From positions 1,922,001-1,986,000 of the forward strand of contig CAVSDT010000002.1 in the NCBI GenBank assembly GCA_963726825.1: DNA of 64,000 nucleotides, read 5' to 3'. The translations under genes and the position numbers were made by a program. Positions 61,001 to 64,000 of the stretch are shown piece by piece. Below the pieces are notes generated by a model that was given only the letters and a program-made list of their open reading frames with translations, had not been told where the DNA came from and did not search any database. Positions within the stretch are counted from its first letter, which is position 1. The number at the start of each line of letters is the position of its first letter. This DNA comes from DATLGB01 sp963726825. GTDB taxonomy: Bacteria > Actinomycetota > Thermoleophilia > Solirubrobacterales > Solirubrobacteraceae.

Positions 61001-64000
61001 GATCGTGATCCGCACGGTCGCGGAGGCGATCAGGTCGACGGTGCCCCCGGAGCCGCGGGCGCCAAGCGAGGCGTCGATGCCGACGCCGGCGAAGGAGATG
61101 CCGAACAGGCGGGCGTCCACGCTCGCGTGGAACTTCACGAAGAAGACGTACTCGTCGATGCCGCCGGGGCCGGTCGGCTCCTCGGCGAGCTTGACCTTGA
61201 AGTTGAACTCGCCCACCAGGCCGAAGGAGCGCGAACCGAGCACCAGCTCACCGGTGAGGCTGAGGCCGAAGTGGCCCTTGGAGTCGATCCAGCCGGAGGC
61301 CTGCATCTCCGCGAGGCCGAAGAAGTCCGCCTTGGCCGAGATCGCGATCGACCAGTCGCCCTCGTTGAGCTTCTCCTTGTGCTTGATCTCGCCGTCGCAG
61401 GTCGGGCAGACCTCCTGCTCGGTGCCGTCGCCGCCGACGCGCATGAGGAAGTCGGCGTCGAACTTGATGACCTCGAGGATCGAGAGCTGGCCGTGCAGCT
61501 GCAGCAGGAACGACTTCGCGGTGATGGTGACGCCGGCGACGGGCGAGCGCGAGGTCGACGTCGTGTTGATCTGCAGCTTGCCCGAGGCCTTGAACTTGAC
61601 GATCTCGAGGACGTTGGCGTCGATCGAGACGTCGAGGTAGAGGACGACGCCGTTGCCGTAGAGGCCGGCGAACCCGGTGGCCTGCACGGTGATCGGGCCG
61701 AGACCGAGCGAGACGTCGAAGTAGAGCTCGAAGGCGTTGTCGTTGATGCGGATGTCGACGACGCCCTGAGCGGAGGCGAAGCCGAGGAACGTCACCGTGC
61801 CGGCGAGGCGCAGGCGGAAGCCGTTGTCGACCGTGTAGCTCAGGCTGGGGCTGCCGGGCACGGCGATCGTCTGGCTCGCGCCCGTCGTGTTGAGCCCGAA
61901 CGTGACGGAGACGCTGAAGCCGAGGCCGGTCGCGCCGCCGAAGCCCAGGCCGAGCGTCGCCGTCGCGCCGAGCACGAGGCCGGCGCTCGACACGCGCATG
62001 GCGCCGTCGAGCTTGATGCCGCCGAGCGCGCCGATGGTGACCGTCGCCTTGGCGGTCATCTCCACCTTCGTCGGGCTGATGACGAGCGAGAAGCGCCCGG
62101 CGATCTGCAGCGGGCCGACGGTCAGGCGGCCGGCGAGGATGACCTGCAGGCCGGGGTCGACGTGGGCGGTGGTCGTCTCGCCGGGCACGACCGCGAACGC
62201 GTCCGGGTCCTCCGCGCTGGTGCCGGGCTGGTCGTAGCGCAGCTTGAACGTGTCGAAGTCCTTGCTCGACCCGCTCGTGTTCATCGCGACGAGCAGGTTG
62301 CCGGTCAGCGTCGCGCCCGGGAACGCGCTGACGTTGATCGAGAGCGTGAAGCGCCCGACGAGGTACGGCGCGCCGCTGCCGGCGGTGTGGAACATCAGGT
62401 CCAGCGACCCGGACACGGAGCCGATGAAGGCGATCTGACCCGTCACCGCGCCGGCGAGGCGGACGGTGTCGCCGCTGAGCGTCAGGGAGATGAAGCCCGT
62501 CAGCGTCAGCACGCCGCCGAGCTTGATCGCGGCCTGCACGACGCCTTGGACGTAGACGGTCGGGTCGGCGCTCGGGTCAAGCAGCGCGGAGCCGTCGATG
62601 TTCGGCGTGCCCTCCCAGATCGTCAGGTTCGTCGGGAACGTCGGCGGCAGGACGTTCAGGAACGTCTGCGGCACGGCGTAGGTCTGGCGCTTGAGCGTGG
62701 AGTTGAACGTGACCTTGACCTTGGCCTGGAACGAGAAGCCGTCGAGGTCGGTGATCGAGGTCTGGTTGGGGACCGAGGGGTCGAGGCCGACGCCGAGCTC
62801 GACCTCGACGAGCCCGGCGATGCCGAGGTGCGCCGGGTCGAAGTCGGCCACGAGCAGGCCGATCACACGGCCGCTGAGTCCGATCGCGCCGACGGAGCCG
62901 GAGGCGGCGACGAAGATCTGGATCTTCGTCCCGATCTGCACGGAGTAGCCGCCCGCGAGCTGGAACCAGACCTTCGTCGGGTCCGACGGGTCGGCGATCT
63001 TGGCCCCGCCGACGATCTCGAACGTGACCGAGCGCGGCTGCAGGTCGTAGACCTGGTCCTCGGTGCGCACGACGTAGACGGCGGTGCCGTTCTGCAGCGT
63101 CTGGCGCTCGATGAAGAACTGGCGGCCGTCCTTGGTCTTGATGCGCCACTTCGAACCGCTGACGATGCCCTCGATCGTCGCGTCCTGACCGGTGAGGTCG
63201 AGGCTCGTGACGCCGGGCAGCGTCTTGTACTTCTGGCCGGTGTTGAGGACGTACTCCGTCGCGGCGCCGGCCGGGGAGTCGGGCGTGCCGTCGAGGTTGC
63301 GGTCGGTGTTGACCGCCTTGAGCTTCGTGATCCAGGCCGGGTCGAGCGCGACGGGCGAGAACGTCGTGGTCGGCAGCGCCGGCAGGCCGCTCGTCGCGAG
63401 GACGAACGCGGTGCCGCCCGGGATGCCCTCGAGCGACAGCGTCTCGGTCTTGACGGCGCTCGTGGAGTTGAACTGCAGCGTGACCGCGCCGCCGATGAAG
63501 ATCCCGACCTGCTCCAGGAAGGTCAGGTTCGCCTGGAAGGTGGCCACGCCCCAGGTGGCGAGCTCGCCCGTGGCGGTGTCGCGCTGGAGGATGAACAGCG
63601 CGGCGCCGGAGGCGATGTTGCCGAGCTTGATCACCTTGATCGTGCCGGAGGCGGCGACGCGCAGGCGGAAGACCGTGGAGCTGCCGACGGTGACGTTGCC
63701 GACCTCGAGGGAGACCTTGCCGCGGATCTCGAGGATGTTCTCGTCGAAGACGTCGGCGAGGCGCAGCTCCATCCCGCCGGAGATGTCGATGAAGAAGACC
63801 TTGTCGGGCTGCGCGGGCTCGACGGCCTTGATCAGGTTGAAGCGCTCCGAGCCGGCGAGGCTGGCGTTGCCGGCCTTGTCGGTCCAGGCGCCGGCGGCCC
63901 AGGCGACGCTGACCTGGCCGGCACCCCAGGCGCCGGTGAGGTAGTAGCGGACCGTCGCGCCGTCGGCGAGCAGCTCGGGAGCCGGGCCGCCGACGGCGAT
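45842..64000 (-). CDS. Giant RTX-/Calx-beta-like surface protein (N-terminus outside window)
   Basis: Uninterrupted reading frame of 18,159 bp; 6,052 residues lie in the window and the N-terminus continues past 64000 (codons just upstream of Met at 63772 read SERFNLIKAVEPAQPDK, typical of the same protein). From N to C: beta-rich, Val/Leu/Gly-rich segments (about 61-64 kb); a first GGxGxD repeat cluster (about 60.2 kb); alternating GxGDD-type modules, an EF-hand-like loop, a jelly-roll-like insert and short xGGE units (about 53-59 kb); three Calx-beta-like domains (about 50.6-52.3 kb); a long C-terminal RTX region (46.2-48.5 kb) and a Lys/Arg-rich tail. No enzyme motif, sortase signal or membrane anchor was found at the C-terminus. 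Calcium-dependent folding and surface adhesion are inferred. Confidence 0.92.
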   Translation of the reverse strand: MAVGGPAPELLADGATVRYYLTGAWGAGQVSVAWAAGAWTDKAGNASLAGSERFNLIKAVEPAQPDKVFFIDISGGMELRLADVFDENILEIRGKVSLEVGNVTVGSSTVFRLRVAASGTIKVIKLGNIASGAALFILQRDTATGELATWGVATFQANLTFLEQVGIFIGGAVTLQFNSTSAVKTETLSLEGIPGGTAFVLATSGLPALPTTTFSPVALDPAWITKLKAVNTDRNLDGTPDSPAGAATEYVLNTGQKYKTLPGVTSLDLTGQDATIEGIVSGSKWRIKTKDGRQFFIERQTLQNGTAVYVVRTEDQVYDLQPRSVTFEIVGGAKIADPSDPTKVWFQLAGGYSVQIGTKIQIFVAASGSVGAIGLSGRVIGLLVADFDPAHLGIAGLVEVELGVGLDPSVPNQTSITDLDGFSFQAKVKVTFNSTLKRQTYAVPQTFLNVLPPTFPTNLTIWEGTPNIDGSALLDPSADPTVYVQGVVQAAIKLGGVLTLTGFISLTLSGDTVRLAGAVTGQIAFIGSVSGSLDLMFHTAGSGAPYLVGRFTLSINVSAFPGATLTGNLLVAMNTSGSSKDFDTFKLRYDQPGTSAEDPDAFAVVPGETTTAHVDPGLQVILAGRLTVGPLQIAGRFSLVISPTKVEMTAKATVTIGALGGIKLDGAMRVSSAGLVLGATATLGLGFGGATGLGFSVSVTFGLNTTGASQTIAVPGSPSLSYTVDNGFRLRLAGTVTFLGFASAQGVVDIRINDNAFELYFDVSLGLGPITVQATGFAGLYGNGVVLYLDVSIDANVLEIVKFKASGKLQINTTSTSRSPVAGVTITAKSFLLQLHGQLSILEVIKFDADFLMRVGGDGTEQEVCPTCDGEIKHKEKLNEGDWSIAISAKADFFGLAEMQASGWIDSKGHFGLSLTGELVLGSRSFGLVGEFNFKVKLAEEPTGPGGIDEYVFFVKFHASVDARLFGISFAGVGIDASLGARGSGGTVDLIASATVRITILFATIKKTVRFKIGTIQLPKIVFLAGDAGANPATAGVGTWGGTVQSPKALYLNMGLRAKASGSFPGRGIGDDDAAEIFIVEHVGGAAGAETVRVKGMGREKTYVGVNAIFAYAGNGADTIIVREGVLSRVHLEGGNGVDTILFNGSGNAVICGDICDGTPLAALMDPVTYKDPETSADEVETMDDAIEIGALTAAGPDNRQIEVHGNGGNDYLSNLSTARVTFTGDAGDDVLIGGAGNDSLSGGVGSDDITSGGGADTIDAGDDDDIVRVGVGASGFPTIKGGAGGDDWLIVTATGGADDLVMDKPGDADVRVATAGGSGPALKGTGFENVLVDLGTGADTLLVKSLSGSSAKHIEIDAGKVRIRAGDETVADPANPGKTITRPKYLVSDDKAADTITIEGRNGADDTFHLAGAVSSASATPGTVDQISITLTSTTALLTDYLVSSTVRSEGDRLTIKGLSGNDTLDAAGLGDNDAAAAPVFPDLVALTLDGGDGNDTLIGSPFDDTLNSGNGSDTVTGGLGRDTFIDSSGAADVDTLIETFNSDMTLFRNRFIVGTMVLGTGPCGSVSYGSEDDLIAAIKTQVNPCFRDFGAPNRFLAGATVENLDGIFEQAVLNGGTGNNTLAVNDPDGLFYVGGVAQSGAAWTGRAVLDAKSSTGGAYESYVITIALGNAGQVEIADSGAGIGIDRLIVLGTNQADQFSLNATGGGGFRVGIIQASGVSQQRVTYRGMERVEVYTLEGSDRILSDDTAATTIVDLGGGDDEIVVGTVPLIPDKGNRTLEFPDGVPIADTENMTNGNSNPLFVLGGNQNDRFEVNYNRAKLWLHGGNGNDRFLLKTFLVLHEDTDDPNDVSNLATLFGGEGSNRYDYLQNAPVFINGGNGTDTVVVTGTPIGDVFVITDTFVAGAGRLVTFKDIEVVEIDGGAGNDTIYVLATGNAFETVVNGGSGDDVIHVGGDAPVLVFDPPPFEYTPPAIRVPLPAVMQYTDTNVNLGGLVLRVGLDEWIARGGGVPGFPLFGSAQAESAGLSVAQSFLAAWAAALAFLGNSVQLQLAQIGDISARLRWNLLAAGGVPTVEVKVGLLDVNLRVGTLVQQTQLIQPPKVTIDPPPFALDAGRNLDISKILNRLTIKGGDQFESKGDTVVIHNEEGQAGLGRLRMRRTQRFVSAGEVFAQGATEGTPVFKPERDSAGNLIYDDFLSFEGSGLGINATGETAADGSTFHGIEMAGIEHLDVRLSDKPATPDLFTIVGTPAGLDLVLYAGAGNDAITVEGIGGPTKLVLGLGDDVVNVTTVADGIDNNGNGTVDEAEELDAITGILNRLIVDGDSGITETPVALTDLDPIAAAYLNKPFLVARTGAKKSFMSTSGNVDYYEGDFVSILYDPDPATPGTALKVRTVVIGSDGSVTEVKIHERGVPRTGAQKTSGSTPLWYDTDGSETTDRGKTGVPVIIAGGAPVYMGLDQQLYLDPWGANVVKNSRLDQFVLSNGGDGGWSSANIDAAGGWGTFSEGGYFILNSNGDAGTNPTLSQTLTGLTPGVTYRVTGHISTYSPKGDDSNSGFRVQVGSFTWDNPATVAAGGQRVFTQTFVANATSMVLRLSAEVANDHAFYVYDVAVESQNVIAYTTSFGPGSVLLYIDNAGRKVTTSAGTTPSVVPVDDTQLTPYTRTADVIVAGGGRDVLTVNSARASTKLDVTLDRYFVPVAVLAGGKPVAYGTNLAAYHLNPTARTFLGGELVLDPLTGTPMAYDAAFDDMRVRDLFTGLVVTDPFGNPLMHTDGELKRHIAGDPVVHATGEQQRYIGGEPTVDENGNTVYNSRDPFLHATDQVKLYTRGEQLYAVDGTKAFAFKDGAASGQTLDLTSLAVATGDRVWVLVYTGTRVTRLALGGDYTASTTAVTLQHAFAGPVRFGVVIERPLRYAAGDVRYYDGSELVLAGDPILDPQGNPVRNAAGVLQRYDATTRLVRHKEYFSFKPGVATSFTLESDVTSGLTVTVGGVLTTNVSRTGRTLTINSSHADGAQVIVTYIAPRLHKRGEPMYTCTAADCTAVAAVAGAGRKALGNEARTFVGGEQAVWGASDLKTVAGEFLRLTMTGAEGMAGDVLFTGIEAVTIVSGGGDDDVTIARTHAGETTVVTNAGKDRVALQTIDGDTLVRTGADDDTILVGTGAGFWPAGFYAAKGLLDKIGNPSTGPPGTGRLTIDAGTGLDHLGADDTLDTTGDVGTLENVLGTIQLRGLDMAQGIDYLGVETVDIALGSGDDRFTVRSTHVHDGANGLVLEGRGGNDQLFVRTIDTPTRVAGDGFTPTVAYGTDLLSTGAGNDLVVVGSAAPALGTGVLDGIHALLELHGADSEDTLRVDDAGDTDPNVGALDARTIAGLDMTLGTYGTRPDRVQVVGIDNAVDGRFTLALGGETTIELDFDATADEVRSALEALAAIAPGDVEVVATGGRFVITFRGTLARDAGWAANRTITATDVSLVGAGHTIFVRRLSAGRIDYLAFEHVELRLGSGDDVLGVDSTHAGTTRIDAGPGSDRVTVETVSGATEVNGQDGDDRMLVNARLTPNLPSGLEAQAILAPLRLDGGRGADTTTVNLFGNGDALITVTDTGLDGAANRLIVNATAVADTFLLRRDLIALLTVPTVVPGGAFEGWTRAERVRYDSTLNAGVVLNLGAGDDQAAFDDTSAQLTVNGEDGNDAFQIGQLLGNPLDFAGNIAPQLTDTTRGRLTNGVSLPTTINGGRGDDRFKVFANRATLTLNGEQGDDVFVIRTFILTDQQTAVDAGDGRDFVEYAINAPVTVNGGSGFDRLLLIGTENDDKFVVTAGGIYGGGRFVAFVAVETVEIDGQEGDDRFWVLSTPAGVSVRLFGGLGSDTVNVAGDAPAVEADDLLGHSGLIEHLVTSADAFWAGIAVDGVAADITDDDAPAIKLTQTDGTTVVSERGQTSDTYTLRLSRQPTTDVIVSVTGPAPSPLSELIRSKGVEVSLDGVTWAASVDVRFTAADWQTAKTVYVRAVDDLSSETTQPLLLTHQVVGQVRGTVGSAGAATLTAAALTGHGNLVGRTIVITGGAGAGQTRKVVAYNGSDTVTLDLAWATVPAGGDDFALRGVGEYDGLKLPDISVRVLDSDAAGVDLSPLTPVPGAENQTSTYTVTLTRAPRSGQTVTIKLTPTSGQLAIVGSTTLTFTASGPLSQTVVVRALDDSVVEGETLAYVTHVVTSSDAVTGQVVAVATPRADEVRLAQSFATDDLRGYLVRIVGGKGAGQVRFIRSNTGQTLVLQEDWDVTPDASSTYVVQGYSAPAASDQVTGFVDGPVLATGTTLTTLTPLPALLSGAIVRIVAGAGKGTVRTIAANTANAITVIGAWGVALDSSSVFLVTDLVGTVVGTAAVLVADNDAPGVRITQSDGSTRVMEAGDTDTYTVVLTRAPTQDVRVTVRPKATPTLNGTVRHDDVQLLVSAPGATAGGDGSITLLFTAANWNVAQTVTVTAVDDAYVDGSDLQAFADSAQRLNGIQGPLYVFGGNNPDPDQQDYLLPPARMLPGESSGTLPTPTATSLKALEDHQVDTLNVFNGDSVSADDGVLTATRLTGLGMGGDQLIAGRLLQGGITYTDLEALDIGLGHGADHLLVQTTHRGSTRITGGDGADVIDVRAIDGPTVLELGAGDDRVAVGTAAGTLVPGTLEAIDALLLIDGGAGADTVTVDDRADATSDLATLTQTALTGMDLVARAGSDALYTLTRPATGGFTVTIVGVGAVHFAGTETIAQIEQALQYLLFPLTTPGTGESRSCGSTGVTRCARSVYVRGYGNDLVIGFRGERNAAVGATPQILVTGDANDAAVAVERLSVEGIGFHGLETLNVLFGSGDDVLDVRGTLPTVNADLGAGDDRVYVSDRAAVGLLERPDHLTGTLDAIQGALNLALGRGRHTLMISDELATVGDPNVRITDATALGEIEVSGLAPAPITYGADPDRGDFFDGVTIWTGSGADTIRIDGTVHRATTSWWSITALNTGLGDDRVTVDLDATKDGFLVLDTQGAFNHRLHLAGDLRVGDLPLPADRLTVRADGVLVDPDRYVVDPASNTIGLFDGFAPGVTFTVAVTRSDLVSATGNGARTAFSVGGARATAAVNGVAAAGTFAGGVFTFALAPAAGSFVTFVVETEQAVETFVAPQLDPDRDTVDAATSTLALVIFGGQDADVITGGAGADVIFGDRGRVLYLDAAAGAPVAGAIPDMAALEAAARTVLGHGGPGDRSDGRPRGISVLTSVDPAIGGADVIVSGAGDDVVIGGLGADAVTTGDGRDVVLGDNGRIFAGDRAAYAVLLAPLPVILGLVTTLSPEEGGDDRIDAGADADVVLGGTGGDTLVAGAGDDLVLGDNGALVFDDTRPTLADRLRLVRTSDFNDGGRDRLEGGTGEDVLIGGAAGDSIDGDAGDDLIFGDQVSLLRRVGDTSSLRFQTLGGAELYGPSGAFVDGNAKPFAATDGVAPSWALLQVLDLFHSSAWANAAVPTGKVQTYGDDYVTGGAGDDMIFGQLGDDVLLGDGALEDGPVVARRIPGPGDPLGPLVLTGTVERLTDGDDYIEGGGGSDVVFGGLGQDDLIGGSSSLFTLTTPDQRPDGDDYLFGGAGTRTAMNATTGGLTDPHVADADVIAGDNANVVRIVGAAFNWDSTSSTRRIAVRGVTLLDGAGADEVHGESGDDVVFGGAGNDRLFGDAEDDDLIGGQGADWISGGTGTDGILGDDGFVRTARVGVAEPLNGLSAPSGPAGAIVKVLAPTGDAGADDILFGGLGDDVLDGGAGDDAVSGAEARAEGYAADVVDGAVTAVVRTDFTRPWNPGGLLHYGLHRAGATLPFFALYDEAHPYTRITINGREFFLTNEASVGPKDPAVATDGNDVVSGGAGNDWLVGGTGRDIIMGGDGDDLLDGDDDKSTANGTNVTPDTDASYADLLTGGAGRDVALTNNAGDRVTDSDAGPSTGTTTSPQDTPMPVAATIASISTAPQVQTASGSLNPLLDKAKSKKRAKCKTKKCKAKAKAKKRRAAKKKAAAKRRRARAQKRKKERERRRKAALRRSK
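46150..48500 (-). repeat. C-terminal RTX-like GGxGxD repeat region
   Basis: Some 780 residues rich in calcium-binding nonapeptides, such as GGAGADVIFGDRG, GGLGADAVTTGDGRD, GGTGGDTLVAGAGDD and GGTGRDIIMGGDGDD. They are interleaved with longer loops that repeat GDNGxI/L and GDxVxL elements. Calcium would fold such repeats into parallel beta-rolls after export. The repeats are diverged at protein level, so the DNA is not a simple tandem array. Confidence 0.88.
49880..50230 (-). repeat. THxG module, isolated copy
   Basis: Encodes a module running from ITYTDLEALDIGLGHG through VQTTHRGSTRI to LELGAGDDRVAVGTAAG and LLLIDGGAGADTVTVDD. It matches the three tandem copies at 53225-54720 in order of motifs: Y-x-x-E, LGxGxD, THxGxT, GAGDDxVxVG and DGGxGxDTxxVDD. 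Confidence 0.75.
50560..52290 (-). repeat. Three Calx-beta-like domains of the giant protein
   Basis: Three successive beta-domains share TYTVVLTRAPTQDVRVTV-type strands: SDTYTLRLSRQPTTDVIVSV (about 52160-52220), STYTVTLTRAPRSGQTVTI (about 51540-51610) and DTYTVVLTRAPTQDVRVTV (about 50720-50800). Each has TQ(S/T)DGSTxVxE-like or similar openings and ends with a ALDDxxVEG/AVDDxYVDG strand. This matches Calx-beta and related calcium-binding adhesion domains. Confidence 0.72.
52365..53245 (-). repeat. Long duplicated block, downstream copy
   Basis: About 293 residues running from NRLIVNATAVADTF through VFVIRTFILTDQQ and NAPVTVNGGSGFDR to VAGDAPAVE. It corresponds in order and length to the block at 58105-59000 (DRLIVLGTNQADQF, RFLLKTFLVL, NAPVFINGGNG, VGGDAPVLV). 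The copies are 5.7 kb apart and diverged, so they mark an old domain-scale duplication. Confidence 0.75.
53225..54720 (-). repeat. Three tandem THxG modules
   Basis: Three modules, each about 110-145 residues, carry the motifs GIEAVTIVSGGGDD..RTHAGETTV (about 54350-54720), GVETVDIALGSGDD..STHVHDG (about 53870-54300) and FEHVELRLGSGDD..STHAGTTRI (about 53225-53560), each followed by TIDG/TVSG and GAGDDxxxVG. A fourth copy lies at 49880-50230. The pattern suggests calcium-binding beta-helix turns with an added conserved Thr-His. Confidence 0.75.
54800..55905 (-). repeat. Short xGGE/xGDP unit repeats
   Basis: About 370 residues with repeated short units: ARTFLGGELVLDP, KRHIAGDPVVHATGEQQ, RYIGGEPTVDENGN, KLYTRGEQLYAV, RYAAGDVRYYDGSE, HKRGEPMYTCTAADC and ARTFVGGEQAVWG. 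Each seems to be a beta-hairpin of 12-20 residues ending in a Gly-Glu or Gly-Asp turn. Two cysteines in CTAADC are the only ones nearby. No named repeat family is recognised. Confidence 0.65.
56150..56590 (-). other. Jelly-roll / carbohydrate-binding-like domain in the giant protein
   Basis: About 146 residues from NSRLDQFVLSNGGDGGWSS through SQTLTGLTPGVTYRVTGHIS to AEVANDHAFYVYDVAVES. An opening Asn, an SxTLTGLTPGxTYxVTG strand pair and a closing FYVYDVAV strand are typical of CBM/DUF642-like jelly rolls that bind sugar. It is inserted between GxGDD-type modules. Confidence 0.65.
57073..57130 (-). other. EF-hand/dockerin-type calcium loop
   Basis: The encoded GIDNNGNGTVDEAEELD matches the canonical 12-residue loop DxNxNGxVxxxE at every ligand position (Asp, Asn, Asn, Thr, Glu). 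It lies alone between beta-modules, so it resembles an extracellular single-loop calcium site rather than a paired EF-hand. Confidence 0.75.
58105..59000 (-). repeat. Long duplicated block, upstream copy
   Basis: About 298 residues from EIADSGAGIGIDRLIVLG to VGGDAPVLVFDPPP. Ordered matches to the block at 52365-53245 include RLIV, ADxF, LGxGDD, TNGxSxP, NRAxLxLxG, xTFxxxxED/TDQQ, NAPVxxNGGxG, FVxT, VEIDGxxGxD and GDAP. Lengths differ by only about 15 bp. Confidence 0.75.
59385..60342 (-). repeat. N-proximal GGxGxD repeat clusters
   Basis: Two clusters: GDAGDDVLIGGAGNDSLSGG and GGGADTIDAGDDDDIVRVG (60176-60342), and LDGGDGNDTLIGSPFDDTLN with TVTGGLGRDTFIDSS (59385-59541). These match RTX calcium-binding nonapeptides and are the first of their kind in the visible part of the protein. 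Confidence 0.85.
60900..64000 (-). other. Beta-rich N-proximal segment with CPTC motif
   Basis: About 1,030 visible residues of alternating short strands, e.g. GRLTVGPLQIAGRFSLVIS, GATATLGLGFGGATGLGF and QASGWIDSKGHFGLSLTGEL. The strand pattern LxxxGxFxLxI repeats every 15-25 residues, which suggests long beta-sheets or a beta-helix. A CPTCDGEIKHKEK segment near 61400 is the only cysteine pair and may bind metal. The beginning of the protein, including any signal peptide, lies outside the window. Confidence 0.7.

Noticed and set aside
45842..64000. Giant gene as a pseudogene or several fused genes
   Set aside because: The frame is continuous for over 18 kb with consistent codon choice and repeated protein motifs, which would not survive drift.

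Overview
The window is very GC-rich, gene-dense chromosomal DNA from an actinobacterium, most likely of the class Thermoleophilia (Solirubrobacterales-like). This placement is inferred from the almost complete absence of TTA/CTA/TCA codons, a maltose-1-phosphate-synthase-type GlgA next to GlgC and Pgm, an AbiEi/DUF559 protein, a short HPF, and several small actinobacterial-style proteins. No rRNA, tRNA, CRISPR array, transposase or prophage gene was seen.

Left part (1-37.4 kb) is mostly housekeeping: an S41 protease, GltD, FtsE-FtsX, an M16 protease with a PfkB kinase, a thiolase, a prfB-PLP decarboxylase-nadC-nadA run, a LysR regulator, an AbiEi/DUF559 protein that lacks a normal start codon and carries a 47-bp palindrome at its 5' end, SecA, a cupin, a tightly coupled pgm-glgC-glgA(glgM) glycogen/alpha-glucan operon, HPF, ComF, CtaG and a UGP2-type UDP-glucose pyrophosphorylase. 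These are followed by two S-adenosylhomocysteine-hydrolase-family genes, a MerR regulator with a textbook 19-bp-spacer promoter/operator, a multidomain GAF/HD-GYP/GGDEF protein whose enzymatic motifs are degenerate, an aldehyde dehydrogenase, a very large ATP-binding LuxR regulator and a DsbA-fold protein.

Right part (37.4-64 kb, all minus strand) is an accessory-looking surface locus. It begins beyond the right edge with a giant gene whose last 18.16 kb (6,052 codons plus stop) fills 45.8-64.0 kb. The protein is built from beta-rich segments, GGxGxD (RTX-like) repeats, Calx-beta-like domains, a jelly-roll-like insert, an EF-hand-like loop and long internal duplications, and ends in an extremely Lys/Arg-rich tail. 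Directly downstream, with overlapping or nearly touching genes, are two paralogue pairs in mirrored order (A1-B1-B2-A2), all with export signals, and a terminal lipoprotein. B proteins carry delta-60-type beta-propeller repeats followed by cysteine-paired CARDB-like domains; A proteins are two-lobed secreted proteins of unknown function. This giant protein-A1-B1-B2-A2-lipoprotein locus is the best candidate in the window for an undescribed system, probably a cell-surface or matrix assembly; that role is inference.

Coordinates of start codons were chosen by ribosome-binding sites, overlaps and family N-termini. No database search or computed statistics were available; family names rest on recognisable motifs.
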